Shown here one piece after another: positions 40,375 through 48,523 of a DNA stretch of 50,125 bases (the stretch's first letter is position 1; each line of letters opens with the position of its first letter). A program made the translations under genes and the position numbers. The stretch spans positions 1 to 50,125 of the forward strand of contig NZ_ASXG01000114.1 of the NCBI RefSeq assembly GCF_000411975.1, read 5' to 3'. Source of the DNA: Amycolatopsis orientalis DSM 43388 (GTDB lineage Bacteria > Actinomycetota > Actinomycetes > Mycobacteriales > Pseudonocardiaceae). The notes under the pieces are model-generated. The model saw nothing but the letters and a program-made list of their open reading frames with translations. It was not told the origin of the DNA and made no database searches.

Positions 40375-41700
40375 ATGACTCGGCAGCAGGAGGGGGACCG
40401 GCGCGGAGCCAGCTTTCTCGTGATGTTGCTGCGGCGCGGCACGCCGGCGCTGGCCACCGCGACCACCGGGCTGACCGACGAGATCGCCGATCCGACGCCG
40501 GTGCGCGCGCTGCAGCGGATCTCGCGGATGGCCGGCCCGGTCGACGACCGGCACCACGACGGATTGCTGCTGCGGGCGGCCCGGTACGTGGTGCTGGTCC
40601 CGCTCGTCTACCGGCTGCTGGTGGTGCCGTCGACGTTCGCCTCGTACGCGGTCAGGCACGGGGCGGCCGGGCTGGCGTCGGTCGCGATCGTCACCGTGTG
40701 CTCGGTCGCGCTGAGTGCGTTCGGCCTGTTCTGGATGATGCGCCGGGCCCCGTTCCGCAGCGACCTCGCGGGTCGGCTGCTGCTGGTCGACCTCGTGGCC
40801 ACGCTCACGTTCGAGATGTTCATCGGCGCGACGGTGTCGCCCGCGGTGTTCCACGACGCGGTCGGCGTCGCGGACAAGCACCTGTTCGGCAGCGTCGCCC
40901 TGCTCACGCTCGCGGTCGGCATCCCCTCCGGGTTCGGGCTGGCGGTGCTCAGCCTGCCGGTGCGGCTGCTGTCGGACGTGCTCAACCACGGCACGGTCGA
41001 TTTCGCGCAGGCCGCGTCGCTGTATCCGACGATGTTCGGGGTCCTGTTCACCGCGGTCGGCGCGCTGATCCTGCTCGGCCTCGGCATCCGGCTCGCGCTG
41101 GCGTACGGGATCCGCAACGGGCGGCTCGCCGAACGCGCGCGGCAGCACCGGATGCTGCACGACACGGTGCTGCAGACGCTGGAAGCGATCGCGCTCGGCG
41201 GTCCCGGGGATCCGGATCAGCGGCTGGTCGAAGTGCAGCGGCTGGCTCGCGCGCAGGCGATCGAGCTGCGGCAGACCATCGAGACGGCCGCGGCGCAGCG
41301 GGCGGAAGAAGGCGCGCGGCCGCTTGGCGAGAAGCTCGCGGCGCTGGCCGCGGAAATGGCCCGGGACGGTTTGCGCGCGCAGCTGGTGATCGCCGAACTC
41401 GACGACGACACGCTGTCCGAGGTCCGGCAGATCGCGATCCGCGACGCGGTGCGGGAAGCGATGCGCAACACGATGAAGCACGCGGAGACGGACAAGGTCG
41501 TGGTGCGCGTCGAGGAACGCAACGGCGGGATCGCGGTGATCACCCGCGACCACGGCACCGGCTTCAGCCCGGACGAGCGGCCGGCCGGGTTCGGGATCAG
41601 CGAGTCGATCACCGCGCGGCTGGCCGAGGTCGGCGGGACGTCACTGGTCGAATCGAGTCCGGGAAGCGGAACGAGGGTGACGGTGTGGGTGCCGCTGTGA
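40375..41700 (+). CDS. Orphan sensor histidine kinase, NarL-type (HisKA_3 / HATPase)
   Basis: 441 residues. An N-terminal region has five or more membrane segments (about 70-90, 97-122, 135-155, 170-200, 217-240). The dimerisation helix follows with RMLHDTVLQTLEAI (phosphoacceptor H262), then an HATPase domain with an N-box in AVREAMRNTMKH and the G-box DHGTGFSPD and GFGISESI. It would phosphorylate a LuxR-type response regulator, but none is adjacent. The ATG at 40375 has AGGGGG upstream. Its stop overlaps the start of the methyltransferase gene by GTGA. Confidence 0.87.
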   Translation: MTRQQEGDRRGASFLVMLLRRGTPALATATTGLTDEIADPTPVRALQRISRMAGPVDDRHHDGLLLRAARYVVLVPLVYRLLVVPSTFASYAVRHGAAGLASVAIVTVCSVALSAFGLFWMMRRAPFRSDLAGRLLLVDLVATLTFEMFIGATVSPAVFHDAVGVADKHLFGSVALLTLAVGIPSGFGLAVLSLPVRLLSDVLNHGTVDFAQAASLYPTMFGVLFTAVGALILLGLGIRLALAYGIRNGRLAERARQHRMLHDTVLQTLEAIALGGPGDPDQRLVEVQRLARAQAIELRQTIETAAAQRAEEGARPLGEKLAALAAEMARDGLRAQLVIAELDDDTLSEVRQIAIRDAVREAMRNTMKHAETDKVVVRVEERNGGIAVITRDHGTGFSPDERPAGFGISESITARLAEVGGTSLVESSPGSGTRVTVWVPL

Positions 41701-42518
41701 GCGGGGTGGCCGGTGCGCTGGCGGCGTATCGGGACGGTGATGCCGAACGAGCCGGTGCGCTTGCCGCCGAGGCCGGGACGCCGTTGGGTGCGGAGCTGGC
41801 GACGTATCTCGCAGCCGGGCCGAGCGGTCCGGTGTATAACCAGCCGGCCGCGTTCACCGCGTTCATTCGCGGCGGCGGGAATGTCGAGTTGTACCGGCGG
41901 TTGAGCGAAGAACTGGCGGCGCGGTACGACTCCTGGCGTCCGGCCGCGTTGCTGGATCTCGGCTGCGGCGACGGGCTGGCGATTGAACCGGCGTTGAAGC
42001 GGGCCTCGTTCCGGCCGGAGCGGATCGACCTGGTGGAGCCGTCGGAAGCGCTGCTCGCCGACGTCGAGGTTCCTGGTGCGCGGCGGTTTTCGTTGACCGC
42101 GCAGGACTTTCTCGCCGCCGATGGTTCCACGTGGAACCTCACGCAGTCGACGTTCGCGCTGCAGTCGATCGAACCTTCCGTCCGGGCCGGGGTGCTGAAC
42201 GCGTTGCGGCCGCGGACCGAACGGTTGGTACTGGCTGAATTCGACGTGCCGGACACCGCCGATCTGGAGTCGCTCGCGCAGCGGTACGAACGCGGCGTCG
42301 CTGAGTACGGCGAGCAGGCTTCCCTGGTGGCACAAGGGTTTCTGCTGCCGGTGTTGCTCGGCGTCGCGGCGGGGACGGCGCGGACGAACTGGGAACATCC
42401 GGCGGCGCAATGGACCCGGCAGCTCGAAGCCGCCGGGTTCGCCGACGTGACAATGGAACCGCTCGCGGACTACTGGTGGTCGCCCGCCGTGCTGATCACG
42501 GCTTCACAGCCGGGATAG
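41697..42518 (+). CDS. SAM-dependent methyltransferase (class I), substrate unknown
   Basis: 273 residues. The SAM-binding motif LLDLGCGDG (85-93) sits in a Rossmann-type fold, and later segments IDLVEPSEALL and LVLAEFDVPD fit. The N-terminal 80 residues are helical and may determine the substrate. The substrate is not recognisable. The GTG start overlaps the histidine-kinase stop (GTGA), so the two genes are coupled. The 3' end overlaps the TNT-like gene by 15 bp in convergent orientation. A perfect palindrome GTTCCACGTGGAAC, related to parS, lies inside it at 42124. Confidence 0.82.
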   Translation: MSGVAGALAAYRDGDAERAGALAAEAGTPLGAELATYLAAGPSGPVYNQPAAFTAFIRGGGNVELYRRLSEELAARYDSWRPAALLDLGCGDGLAIEPALKRASFRPERIDLVEPSEALLADVEVPGARRFSLTAQDFLAADGSTWNLTQSTFALQSIEPSVRAGVLNALRPRTERLVLAEFDVPDTADLESLAQRYERGVAEYGEQASLVAQGFLLPVLLGVAAGTARTNWEHPAAQWTRQLEAAGFADVTMEPLADYWWSPAVLITASQPG

Positions 42519-44396
42519 CGCTCCCTGCTCGACGTGCTGCGCGATCGGCCGCGGCAGCAGGTACGCCGTCGCTCCGCCGGGCTGCGGACCCCACGGCGCG
42601 GTGACCCCGGTGAGCACCCGGAGCGTGCGCTGCACGCGGTACTCGTGCCGGTCGCGTTCGCGGTCCGGCGTCAGCGAGGTTTCGAGGAACCGCACCGAAT
42701 TCGCGTGCACGAGGTTCCCGATCTCGGGGCCGAACCGGACCACCGTCGTGCCGGCGGGCAGCGCGACGATCCGCTTGCCGCGGAAGAATGACAGCGGCGG
42801 CTCGCCGCGCATCGGCAGGATCGGCCAGTCCGCGGGTTGATCGGATTCGTCCGGGGCCTGCGGCGGCAGCATCAGCAGCGTGCCGAGGAGGAACCGGGCC
42901 GCGTCGGCGAGGGTGGCGAACGCGACCGGCTCCACAGCCGGCGGACGTGACACCTCCCAGCGGTTTTCCGCGCGGCGCAAGGTCCAGATGCCCTCGGCGG
43001 GCACCTCGTCCGCGCCGAGCCGGTACGCCGACGACGGCACGCCGTGCTCGACGAGCCGTTGCTGCAGCAGCGTCAGCGTCTCGGCCGCGCGCAGCCCGCG
43101 GATCGGCTCGCCGCGGACCGCGCGGGCCAGCGAACTGTCGTCCGGGAGGTCGGCCTCGGTCCGCCCCGGACGCGGTTTGCCGAGCACGTCGGCCTCCGCG
43201 GTCGCGCGCACCAGGTCGCGCACGATCGGCGGCCGGAACCCGGCGGCACGGATGTGCTCGACCAGCTCGGGCTCCGGCGGAACGCCGTATTTGCGCAGGT
43301 AGTGGGGCACGGCGGCGGGCCAGATCCAGGTGCCGTCGGTGTGGAAGGCCTGCGGTACGTCCGGTGGCGCGCCGGGCGCGAAGATGTCCGGCTGCGGCAC
43401 CGGCCGGTGCAGTACGACGGGCGAGCGGAACAGGTAGTCGAGCACGCCGCGGACCTGGTCCGGCGGCACCGGCGGCCGGTTCACCACGGGACGCTCGCCC
43501 TCGTTGTGCGCGTCGACCGGCCGCGCCTGGCGGAAGCCGATGCTCAGCGGCAGCCCGGCTTTCGCACCGAGCCAATCCGGCAAATGCTTGTCCGGCCTGG
43601 GGAAACGGGTCAGCTCCACGACATAGGACTCGCGCGCGGGCTCGCCGGCGTCGTTGGGCGGCAGCCGCCAGTCCGGCTCCTGGTCGGCGTCGAAGTCGAA
43701 ATCGAACTGCGAATCGGCGTCGAGCGTGAAGGTGCCTTGGAACCACGTGCCGGTCTCCGGCTGGTACATCGCGGCGCGCAGCTGGGAGAACAGCGTGCTC
43801 AGCTGCGGCGTGCCGGGAAGCGAGACCGAAACCGGACCGTTCTCGTCGCCGACCGCGCGGACCTCCAGCTCGGCGTAGTCGCCGACCTGCCGGAACTGCG
43901 CGGCGACCCGCGTCCAGCCGCCGGGCACCTGGCGCAGCGTGCGGCCGATCGCGCGCAGGATCCGGGTCTGGTCGCCGCCGTCGACCTCGGCCTTCGGCTC
44001 GCCGTAGTCATGCCGGGTCAGCCACAGCCCGCTCAGCTGCTTGCCGGGGACGGTCACCGAGAAGTCGGTGAGCCCGAGCTGCGCGGCGCGCAACGGATCG
44101 TGCCGCGTCCAGCGCAGCGTCAGATTCGGCTGGTCGCCTGGCGCGACCTCGAACAGTTCGTCGTCGTATTCGACGTAGGTGCGTAGGTCGAAGGTCGCGG
44201 GCACCTCGTTCGCGAGCACGACCCGAGCCGGTTTGCCCTCGTGCTCGCGGTCGAAGTCCTCGGGTGCTTCCTCGTCGCCGATGACCGTCAGCAGCAGCGT
44301 GCCGTCGGTGGTGGAGCGCTGTGCCGCGAAAGTCCGATTGTCGAGCGTCGCGTACAGGCCGTCTGGGCGTTCTCCCGATTCCACCCGGTACCGCAC
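42504..44396 (-). CDS. TNT-related protein with YezG-like and C-terminal TNT (NAD glycohydrolase)-like domains
   Basis: 630 residues. The N-terminal 140 residues are an unrecognised beta-rich region (VRYRVESGERPDG). About 140-278 resembles the YezG/DUF600 immunity family (TRVAAQFRQVGDYAELEVRAV, GTWFQGTFTLDADSQFDFDF, LPDWL). About 353-391 is a module with TDGTWIWP that also occurs in the 46750-48141 protein. About 535-630 resembles the tuberculosis necrotizing toxin (TNT) fold: RFGPEIGNLVH, TAPWGPQPGGATAYLLP. TNT enzymes hydrolyse NAD. The GGATAY segment lacks the glutamine I expect in the active GGGTQY-type motif, so activity is doubtful. No signal peptide or secretion tag is seen. The GTG at 44396 has GGGGAGGA upstream. 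Confidence 0.75.
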   Translation of the reverse strand: MRYRVESGERPDGLYATLDNRTFAAQRSTTDGTLLLTVIGDEEAPEDFDREHEGKPARVVLANEVPATFDLRTYVEYDDELFEVAPGDQPNLTLRWTRHDPLRAAQLGLTDFSVTVPGKQLSGLWLTRHDYGEPKAEVDGGDQTRILRAIGRTLRQVPGGWTRVAAQFRQVGDYAELEVRAVGDENGPVSVSLPGTPQLSTLFSQLRAAMYQPETGTWFQGTFTLDADSQFDFDFDADQEPDWRLPPNDAGEPARESYVVELTRFPRPDKHLPDWLGAKAGLPLSIGFRQARPVDAHNEGERPVVNRPPVPPDQVRGVLDYLFRSPVVLHRPVPQPDIFAPGAPPDVPQAFHTDGTWIWPAAVPHYLRKYGVPPEPELVEHIRAAGFRPPIVRDLVRATAEADVLGKPRPGRTEADLPDDSSLARAVRGEPIRGLRAAETLTLLQQRLVEHGVPSSAYRLGADEVPAEGIWTLRRAENRWEVSRPPAVEPVAFATLADAARFLLGTLLMLPPQAPDESDQPADWPILPMRGEPPLSFFRGKRIVALPAGTTVVRFGPEIGNLVHANSVRFLETSLTPDRERDRHEYRVQRTLRVLTGVTAPWGPQPGGATAYLLPRPIAQHVEQGALSRL

Positions 44397-44464
44397 GTCT
44401 GGTTCCTCCCCAAAGTCCCCCGTGTAGCCGCAACGAACTTAGCCGACCGTGTCACGACCCGACC

Positions 44465-44521
44465 ATCGGTCACCGGAGACGGGAGAAGATGCGCCCACAA
44501 ATACCTGCTCGGGTGACCGAT
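44465..44521. promoter_or_regulatory. Inverted repeat in the gap between the ARH-like and TNT-like genes
   Basis: ATCGGTCACC (44465-44474) and GGTGACCGAT (44512-44521) are perfect 10-bp inverted arms 37 bp apart, in the 124-bp gap before the TNT-like gene at 44396. It could be a regulator-binding site or a long-loop hairpin. Confidence 0.35.
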
Positions 44522-46749
44522 CAGTGCCGTGGGTAGCGCTGCACCCAGGCGTCACCGAGTGCGTTCCGCGCCGAATGGCGGTCGAAATGCCACAGCGCGT
44601 CGGTCGCCACCTGTTCGATCAGGTGGTGCAATTCGAGCTGTTCGACCCACTTCCGGGGCAGGCCGGGAACGCCTACCCGGGCACCGAGCAGCGCCCCGGT
44701 CAACGCGCCGGTGAGCGCGCTGCGGCCGGAGTGGTTCACCGCGCGCAGCAGGGCCTGTTCCGGGTAGTTCTCGAATCCGGAAAGCGCGGCGAACGAGCGG
44801 CCGAGGACGGAAAGCGTGCTGTGCCCGTCGCCGATCAGCTCCGGCATCCGCAGGTCGGGCAGGCCGTGCTCGCCGAAGAACGGCACCGCCTCGGCCACCA
44901 GGTCGCGCATCGGCGCCCACTCCGGGCCGGGATGCTCGTCGAGCACCTCGCGGGACAGATTCCACACCGGATAGCTGAACGAATCCTTCGTGAGCGCCTT
45001 TTCGAACACCCACGCCAGGTAGCTCGCGGCGGCCACGTCGTCCGGCTGGTGCGTCACACCGGACAGATCGCGCACGACCTGGCTGATGCCGCCGCTGAAC
45101 CCGGTGCCCGGACCCGCCGCGGTCAGCACCGCGGGCAGCGCGCCGAGCAGCGCGGCCGGGCCGGACATCGGCGCGGCTTGCGGATCGCCGGTGACCAGCG
45201 CGTGGTATGCGTTGAGCTCGGCGTCGTCGATGGCGCGGCGAGCGTGCAGTTCGGGCACTTTGACGAGGAAACCGTCGGCGTTCTGGATCGCCGCGCCCTG
45301 CGTGTGCAGCCAGCGGCCCAGTGCGCCGCGGACCACGCTGGGGAACAGTTTTTCGACGTCGCGGGACTCCGGCTGCTCGCGATGCGGGCTGCGGATGACC
45401 GCCTCGGTGAGGAACAGGAGCCGCTGCGTCATCGAGCCGATCCGGCCCGGCTGGTCGAACGCGAGCGGCAGGTCGCGCACGCCGTCCGGACCGTAAGTGG
45501 AGACGATTTCGTCCAGCCGCATCCGGTCGACGGCCGATCCGAGCGCCTCGCCGAGCGCGAAGCCGACCCACGCGCCGACGACCCGCTGCCAGCCGTACCG
45601 GAAGTTCTCCAGGCTCACCTCGGGGTACTTGCCGAACGTGTCGAGCCTCGGGACGATCCGGCCGTCGTTGTCCCACGACGGCACCAGACCGTTCGCGCGC
45701 AAGTCATTCGGCCGCGACCGGCTCGGTTCCGGCTGTTCGAACCGGCGCAGCCACGACCGGCCGAGGACAGTCCGGCGGCATTCGTCCGCGGTCAGCTCGA
45801 AACCGTGCCGCCGCGCGCGTTCCGCGGCTGCCTTCGGCACGTCCACCGGCTTGTCCAGCCCGATCCGCGCGGCGGTTTCGACGGCGAACTTCTCCAGGTC
45901 TTCTTCGATTTCCGGGCAGCGGCCGTTCTCGTCGACCCGGGGTTCCTGCCGGGGAAACCGCTTCGCGATCGCGGTCAGCTCCGCGCCGGCGACGTCCTCG
46001 AAGGTCGCCGGACCGCCGTTGATCACCAGGTTCGGCGGGTGTTCGAACTCGGCGAGGGTCGCCAAGTCGACTCGCCACCAGGCGTGCTCGCGGGCGGGCA
46101 GATGCCGGGTCGAGCTGAAGACGCGCAGCTCGTTGCGTTCTTCGGAGAAGTAGAAGCGGTCGGTCGCGCCGGTTTTGAGGTCGAACGGCACGAACACTTC
46201 GCAGCGCAGCAGGCCGATCAGCAGCTGCTCACGCGACAGCCAGCCGACGCTCGCGAAGGCGAGGAGGGTTTCCAGCGGGTTTTCCGGCTTCGGGTAGCCG
46301 CGGCGGATGGGGCCGGCCTTGTACTCCGGGTTCTCCCGTTCGTCGCCGGTCTGGTGCCCGTCGTTGTCGACCTTCACCCAGCCCGCGACCGCGGGAAGCG
46401 GCACCCCGAGTTCGCCCAGCCCGGCCTTCGCGTACTCCGGGTCGACGACCTCGCGCCAGCTCTCCTGGCCCGGGTACGCGACCGGGGTGCTGAGCCCGCC
46501 CGGATGCGGGTGCGCCTGGCGCAGTTCGCCGTCCGGCTCGCGCACGAGCACCGACGGGGCGGGGAACAGCTCTTTGTCCGGACGGCCGTCGTCGAGGAAC
46601 GCGACGGTGTTGTAGGGGATCGACCAGCCTTCGGGGACCCGCAGCACGCGGTCGTGGTCGACCCGGAGGCCGCCCGGCCCGGAGACCTCGGGGCCGTGCA
46701 CGGCGCGCAACCACTTCCCGACCTTCTCCACCGCTTCCGCCGCTTCCAC
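44521..46749 (-). CDS. Imm35/YrhB - SseB - ADP-ribosylglycohydrolase-like fusion protein
   Basis: 742 residues in three parts. Residues 1-80 resemble the Imm35/YrhB immunity domain (LRVDHDRVLRVPEGW, VAFLDDGRPD). About 175-270 resemble an SseB N-terminal domain (LLRCEVFVPFDL, VFSSTRHLP, LVINGG). About 390-742 resemble an ADP-ribosylglycohydrolase (ARH): GAWVGFALGEALGSA, then GRIGSMTQ where TDDT is expected, and AVNHSGRSALTGALTGALL where GGDTDT is expected. The Mg-binding aspartates therefore appear lost, which suggests a pseudo-hydrolase or a binding role. The GTG at 46749 directly follows the stop of the upstream TNT-like gene; GAGGA lies about 8 nt upstream. Confidence 0.72.
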   Translation of the reverse strand: MEAAEAVEKVGKWLRAVHGPEVSGPGGLRVDHDRVLRVPEGWSIPYNTVAFLDDGRPDKELFPAPSVLVREPDGELRQAHPHPGGLSTPVAYPGQESWREVVDPEYAKAGLGELGVPLPAVAGWVKVDNDGHQTGDERENPEYKAGPIRRGYPKPENPLETLLAFASVGWLSREQLLIGLLRCEVFVPFDLKTGATDRFYFSEERNELRVFSSTRHLPAREHAWWRVDLATLAEFEHPPNLVINGGPATFEDVAGAELTAIAKRFPRQEPRVDENGRCPEIEEDLEKFAVETAARIGLDKPVDVPKAAAERARRHGFELTADECRRTVLGRSWLRRFEQPEPSRSRPNDLRANGLVPSWDNDGRIVPRLDTFGKYPEVSLENFRYGWQRVVGAWVGFALGEALGSAVDRMRLDEIVSTYGPDGVRDLPLAFDQPGRIGSMTQRLLFLTEAVIRSPHREQPESRDVEKLFPSVVRGALGRWLHTQGAAIQNADGFLVKVPELHARRAIDDAELNAYHALVTGDPQAAPMSGPAALLGALPAVLTAAGPGTGFSGGISQVVRDLSGVTHQPDDVAAASYLAWVFEKALTKDSFSYPVWNLSREVLDEHPGPEWAPMRDLVAEAVPFFGEHGLPDLRMPELIGDGHSTLSVLGRSFAALSGFENYPEQALLRAVNHSGRSALTGALTGALLGARVGVPGLPRKWVEQLELHHLIEQVATDALWHFDRHSARNALGDAWVQRYPRH

Positions 46750-48141
46750 CTACTCGATCCTCTCCAGGCTTCCGTCGGACTCGTGTTCCGCGATCGGCTT
46801 GGGCAAGACGTACGCCACCGCGCCCCCGGGCAGGTTCGCCCAGGGCACCGTCACCCCGGTGATCACTTGGAGTGACCGTCGAAGGCGAAAAGTGCTGCTC
46901 ATGCGCTCCCGTTCGAGTGGCAGGGACGTCGTCGCGAACCGTACCGCCTGGTGGTGGACCAGGTTGCCGGGTTCTTCGCCGAATCGCAGAACGACGGTAC
47001 CTTCCGCCAACCGAGTGAGTCTCTTGTTCCGCAGCAGCGTGAGGGGAGGGTCACCCGGCACGGGCTGGATCGGCCAGTCGGCGACTTCCCGCGCCGTTTC
47101 CAGCGGGGTTTCGCGGCCGCCGGTCGCACGGGCGGGATGCAGCAGGAGAGCGCCGAGCAGCTGGTGAGCGGCGTCTTCGAGCCGGGCGAAGGTCTGTTCG
47201 CGACCGTCTGGCGCGGCTACTGCCCAACCGGATTTGGCCTGATAGAGGCTCCATTTCCCGGCCTCCCGGCCGCCGATGCAGCGCACGCTGGGCCACCCGC
47301 CGAAGGAATCGAGCCGGTGGCCGAGGTGGGTGAGGAGTTCGGCGTCGGAGAGGACCGGGTCGGGGTTGGTCTCCCGCTCGGCGGCGACGTCGGCCGCGGT
47401 GCGCTGGACGTCGTCCGGGGTCGGTCGCGGACGCGGTTCTCCGGCGAGATCGGCTTCCGCGGTGCGGCGCACCAGAGGTTCGACGTATGGCGGGTGGAAG
47501 CCCAGGTCGCGGATGTGCTGGAGCAGTTCGGGATCGGGGGCCGTCCGGTGTTCGCGCAGCTGCTCGGCCACCTCGACCGGCCAGATCCAGGTGCCGTCGG
47601 TGCGGTGCGTTGTGCCGACCTCCGCCTCGCGTTCGAGGTAGCGCAGCACGAGCGGCAGTTCTCGTTCCGGCAGCGGTTCGCCGGTTCCGGGGGCCGCGTG
47701 CCGGAACACGACGCCGAGCGGGAGGCCGACGTGCAGCCGCCACCAGTCGGGAAGGTGCTCGTCGTCGCGGGGGAAGGTGGCGAGTTCGGCGAGGTAGGCG
47801 GACGAATCGGGCGGCGTCGTCCACGGGGGCTCGTCGTCGGTGAAGTAGTCGAAGTCGAACGCGCCGTCCGGGGTGAGCACGTAGCGCGCCTGAATCCAGG
47901 TGCCCCGGCCCTCTTCGTACATCTCGGCACGCAACGCGGTGAGCCGCTGGACGATCTCCGGGCTGGCGACGGTGTTGCGCGCCTGCACCTCGAAATGGTC
48001 GCCGAGCTGGGCGAACCCGATTCCGGCTGCCGCGTCCGGATCGGCCCGGTGCTCCCGGATCAACCGGCCGATCTCGACGAGCGCCTCCTGCCGGGCACTC
48101 GTTGGTTCCACGTGAATCATTTCGTCCGGAGCGGACGACAT
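46750..48141 (-). CDS. Second TNT-related protein (YezG-like plus TNT-like), short form
   Basis: 463 residues. About 15-135 is YezG-like (GTWIQARYVLTPDGAFDFDY, LPDWW). About 181-219 is the TDGTWIWP module shared with the 42504-44396 protein. About 365-463 is TNT-like (VLRFGEEPGNLVHH, TVPWANLPGGAVAYVLP). The signature position is PGGAVAY and both expected glutamines are missing, so NAD hydrolysis seems unlikely. The ATG at 48141 overlaps the YbaB-like stop by one base (TGATG), coupling their translation. The longer upstream frame is out of family character and is rejected. It is a paralogue of the 630-aa protein without the N-terminal 140 residues. Confidence 0.72.
   Translation of the reverse strand: MSSAPDEMIHVEPTSARQEALVEIGRLIREHRADPDAAAGIGFAQLGDHFEVQARNTVASPEIVQRLTALRAEMYEEGRGTWIQARYVLTPDGAFDFDYFTDDEPPWTTPPDSSAYLAELATFPRDDEHLPDWWRLHVGLPLGVVFRHAAPGTGEPLPERELPLVLRYLEREAEVGTTHRTDGTWIWPVEVAEQLREHRTAPDPELLQHIRDLGFHPPYVEPLVRRTAEADLAGEPRPRPTPDDVQRTAADVAAERETNPDPVLSDAELLTHLGHRLDSFGGWPSVRCIGGREAGKWSLYQAKSGWAVAAPDGREQTFARLEDAAHQLLGALLLHPARATGGRETPLETAREVADWPIQPVPGDPPLTLLRNKRLTRLAEGTVVLRFGEEPGNLVHHQAVRFATTSLPLERERMSSTFRLRRSLQVITGVTVPWANLPGGAVAYVLPKPIAEHESDGSLERIE
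48105..48118. promoter_or_regulatory. Possible degenerate parS
   Basis: GTTCCACGTGAATC has two changes from the perfect palindrome and lies within the 5' coding region of the TNT-like gene. It is weaker than the five main sites; ParB binding is uncertain. Confidence 0.3.
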
Positions 48142-48443
48142 CAGGAACCGCGACGGCGGTTCTGCGGAACGGTTCCGCGCGGACGGACGCGGCGCGGGGT
48201 CGGCCGAGGGGCGGGCATCGAGGCGAGGTGCTGCGGTTCGGGAGCGTCGGCCAGGTGCTGCACGAGCGCCTGCACGGTGGACGCGAGCTGTGCGGGCGTG
48301 GTCCGCTCGAAGGCGTCCGGGGCGAATTCGAGCCGGCCGAGCGTGCCGGCCGGTCCGGCGGTCGCGCGGACGAGCCCGTCGGGCGAGGTCAGGACAGCTG
48401 GAGCGGCGTCGAGACGGGCACGGTCGTCGCCGATGGTGCTCAC
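48141..48443 (-). CDS. YbaB/EbfC-family-like small protein
   Basis: 100 residues. SPDGLVRATAGPAGTLGRLEF (19-39) and PAQLASTVQALVQHLAD match the YbaB/EbfC pattern; the C-terminal 30 residues are Arg/Pro-rich. YbaB proteins are small dimeric DNA-binding proteins. In actinobacteria members often accompany toxin or type VII secretion loci (EspL-like), which fits the TNT-like gene it overlaps by one base. No WXG100 partner is present. The GTG at 48443 has a GGGGGG-type ribosome-binding site. Confidence 0.7.
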   Translation of the reverse strand: MSTIGDDRARLDAAPAVLTSPDGLVRATAGPAGTLGRLEFAPDAFERTTPAQLASTVQALVQHLADAPEPQHLASMPAPRPTPRRVRPRGTVPQNRRRGS

Positions 48444-48523
48444 GGTGGCCCCCCGTGTCGGTTGCGCGGGCCGAGCTTAACTCGACCGGGTCACAAGTCA
48501 CCCTAATGCCAGACAGTGAGTTA

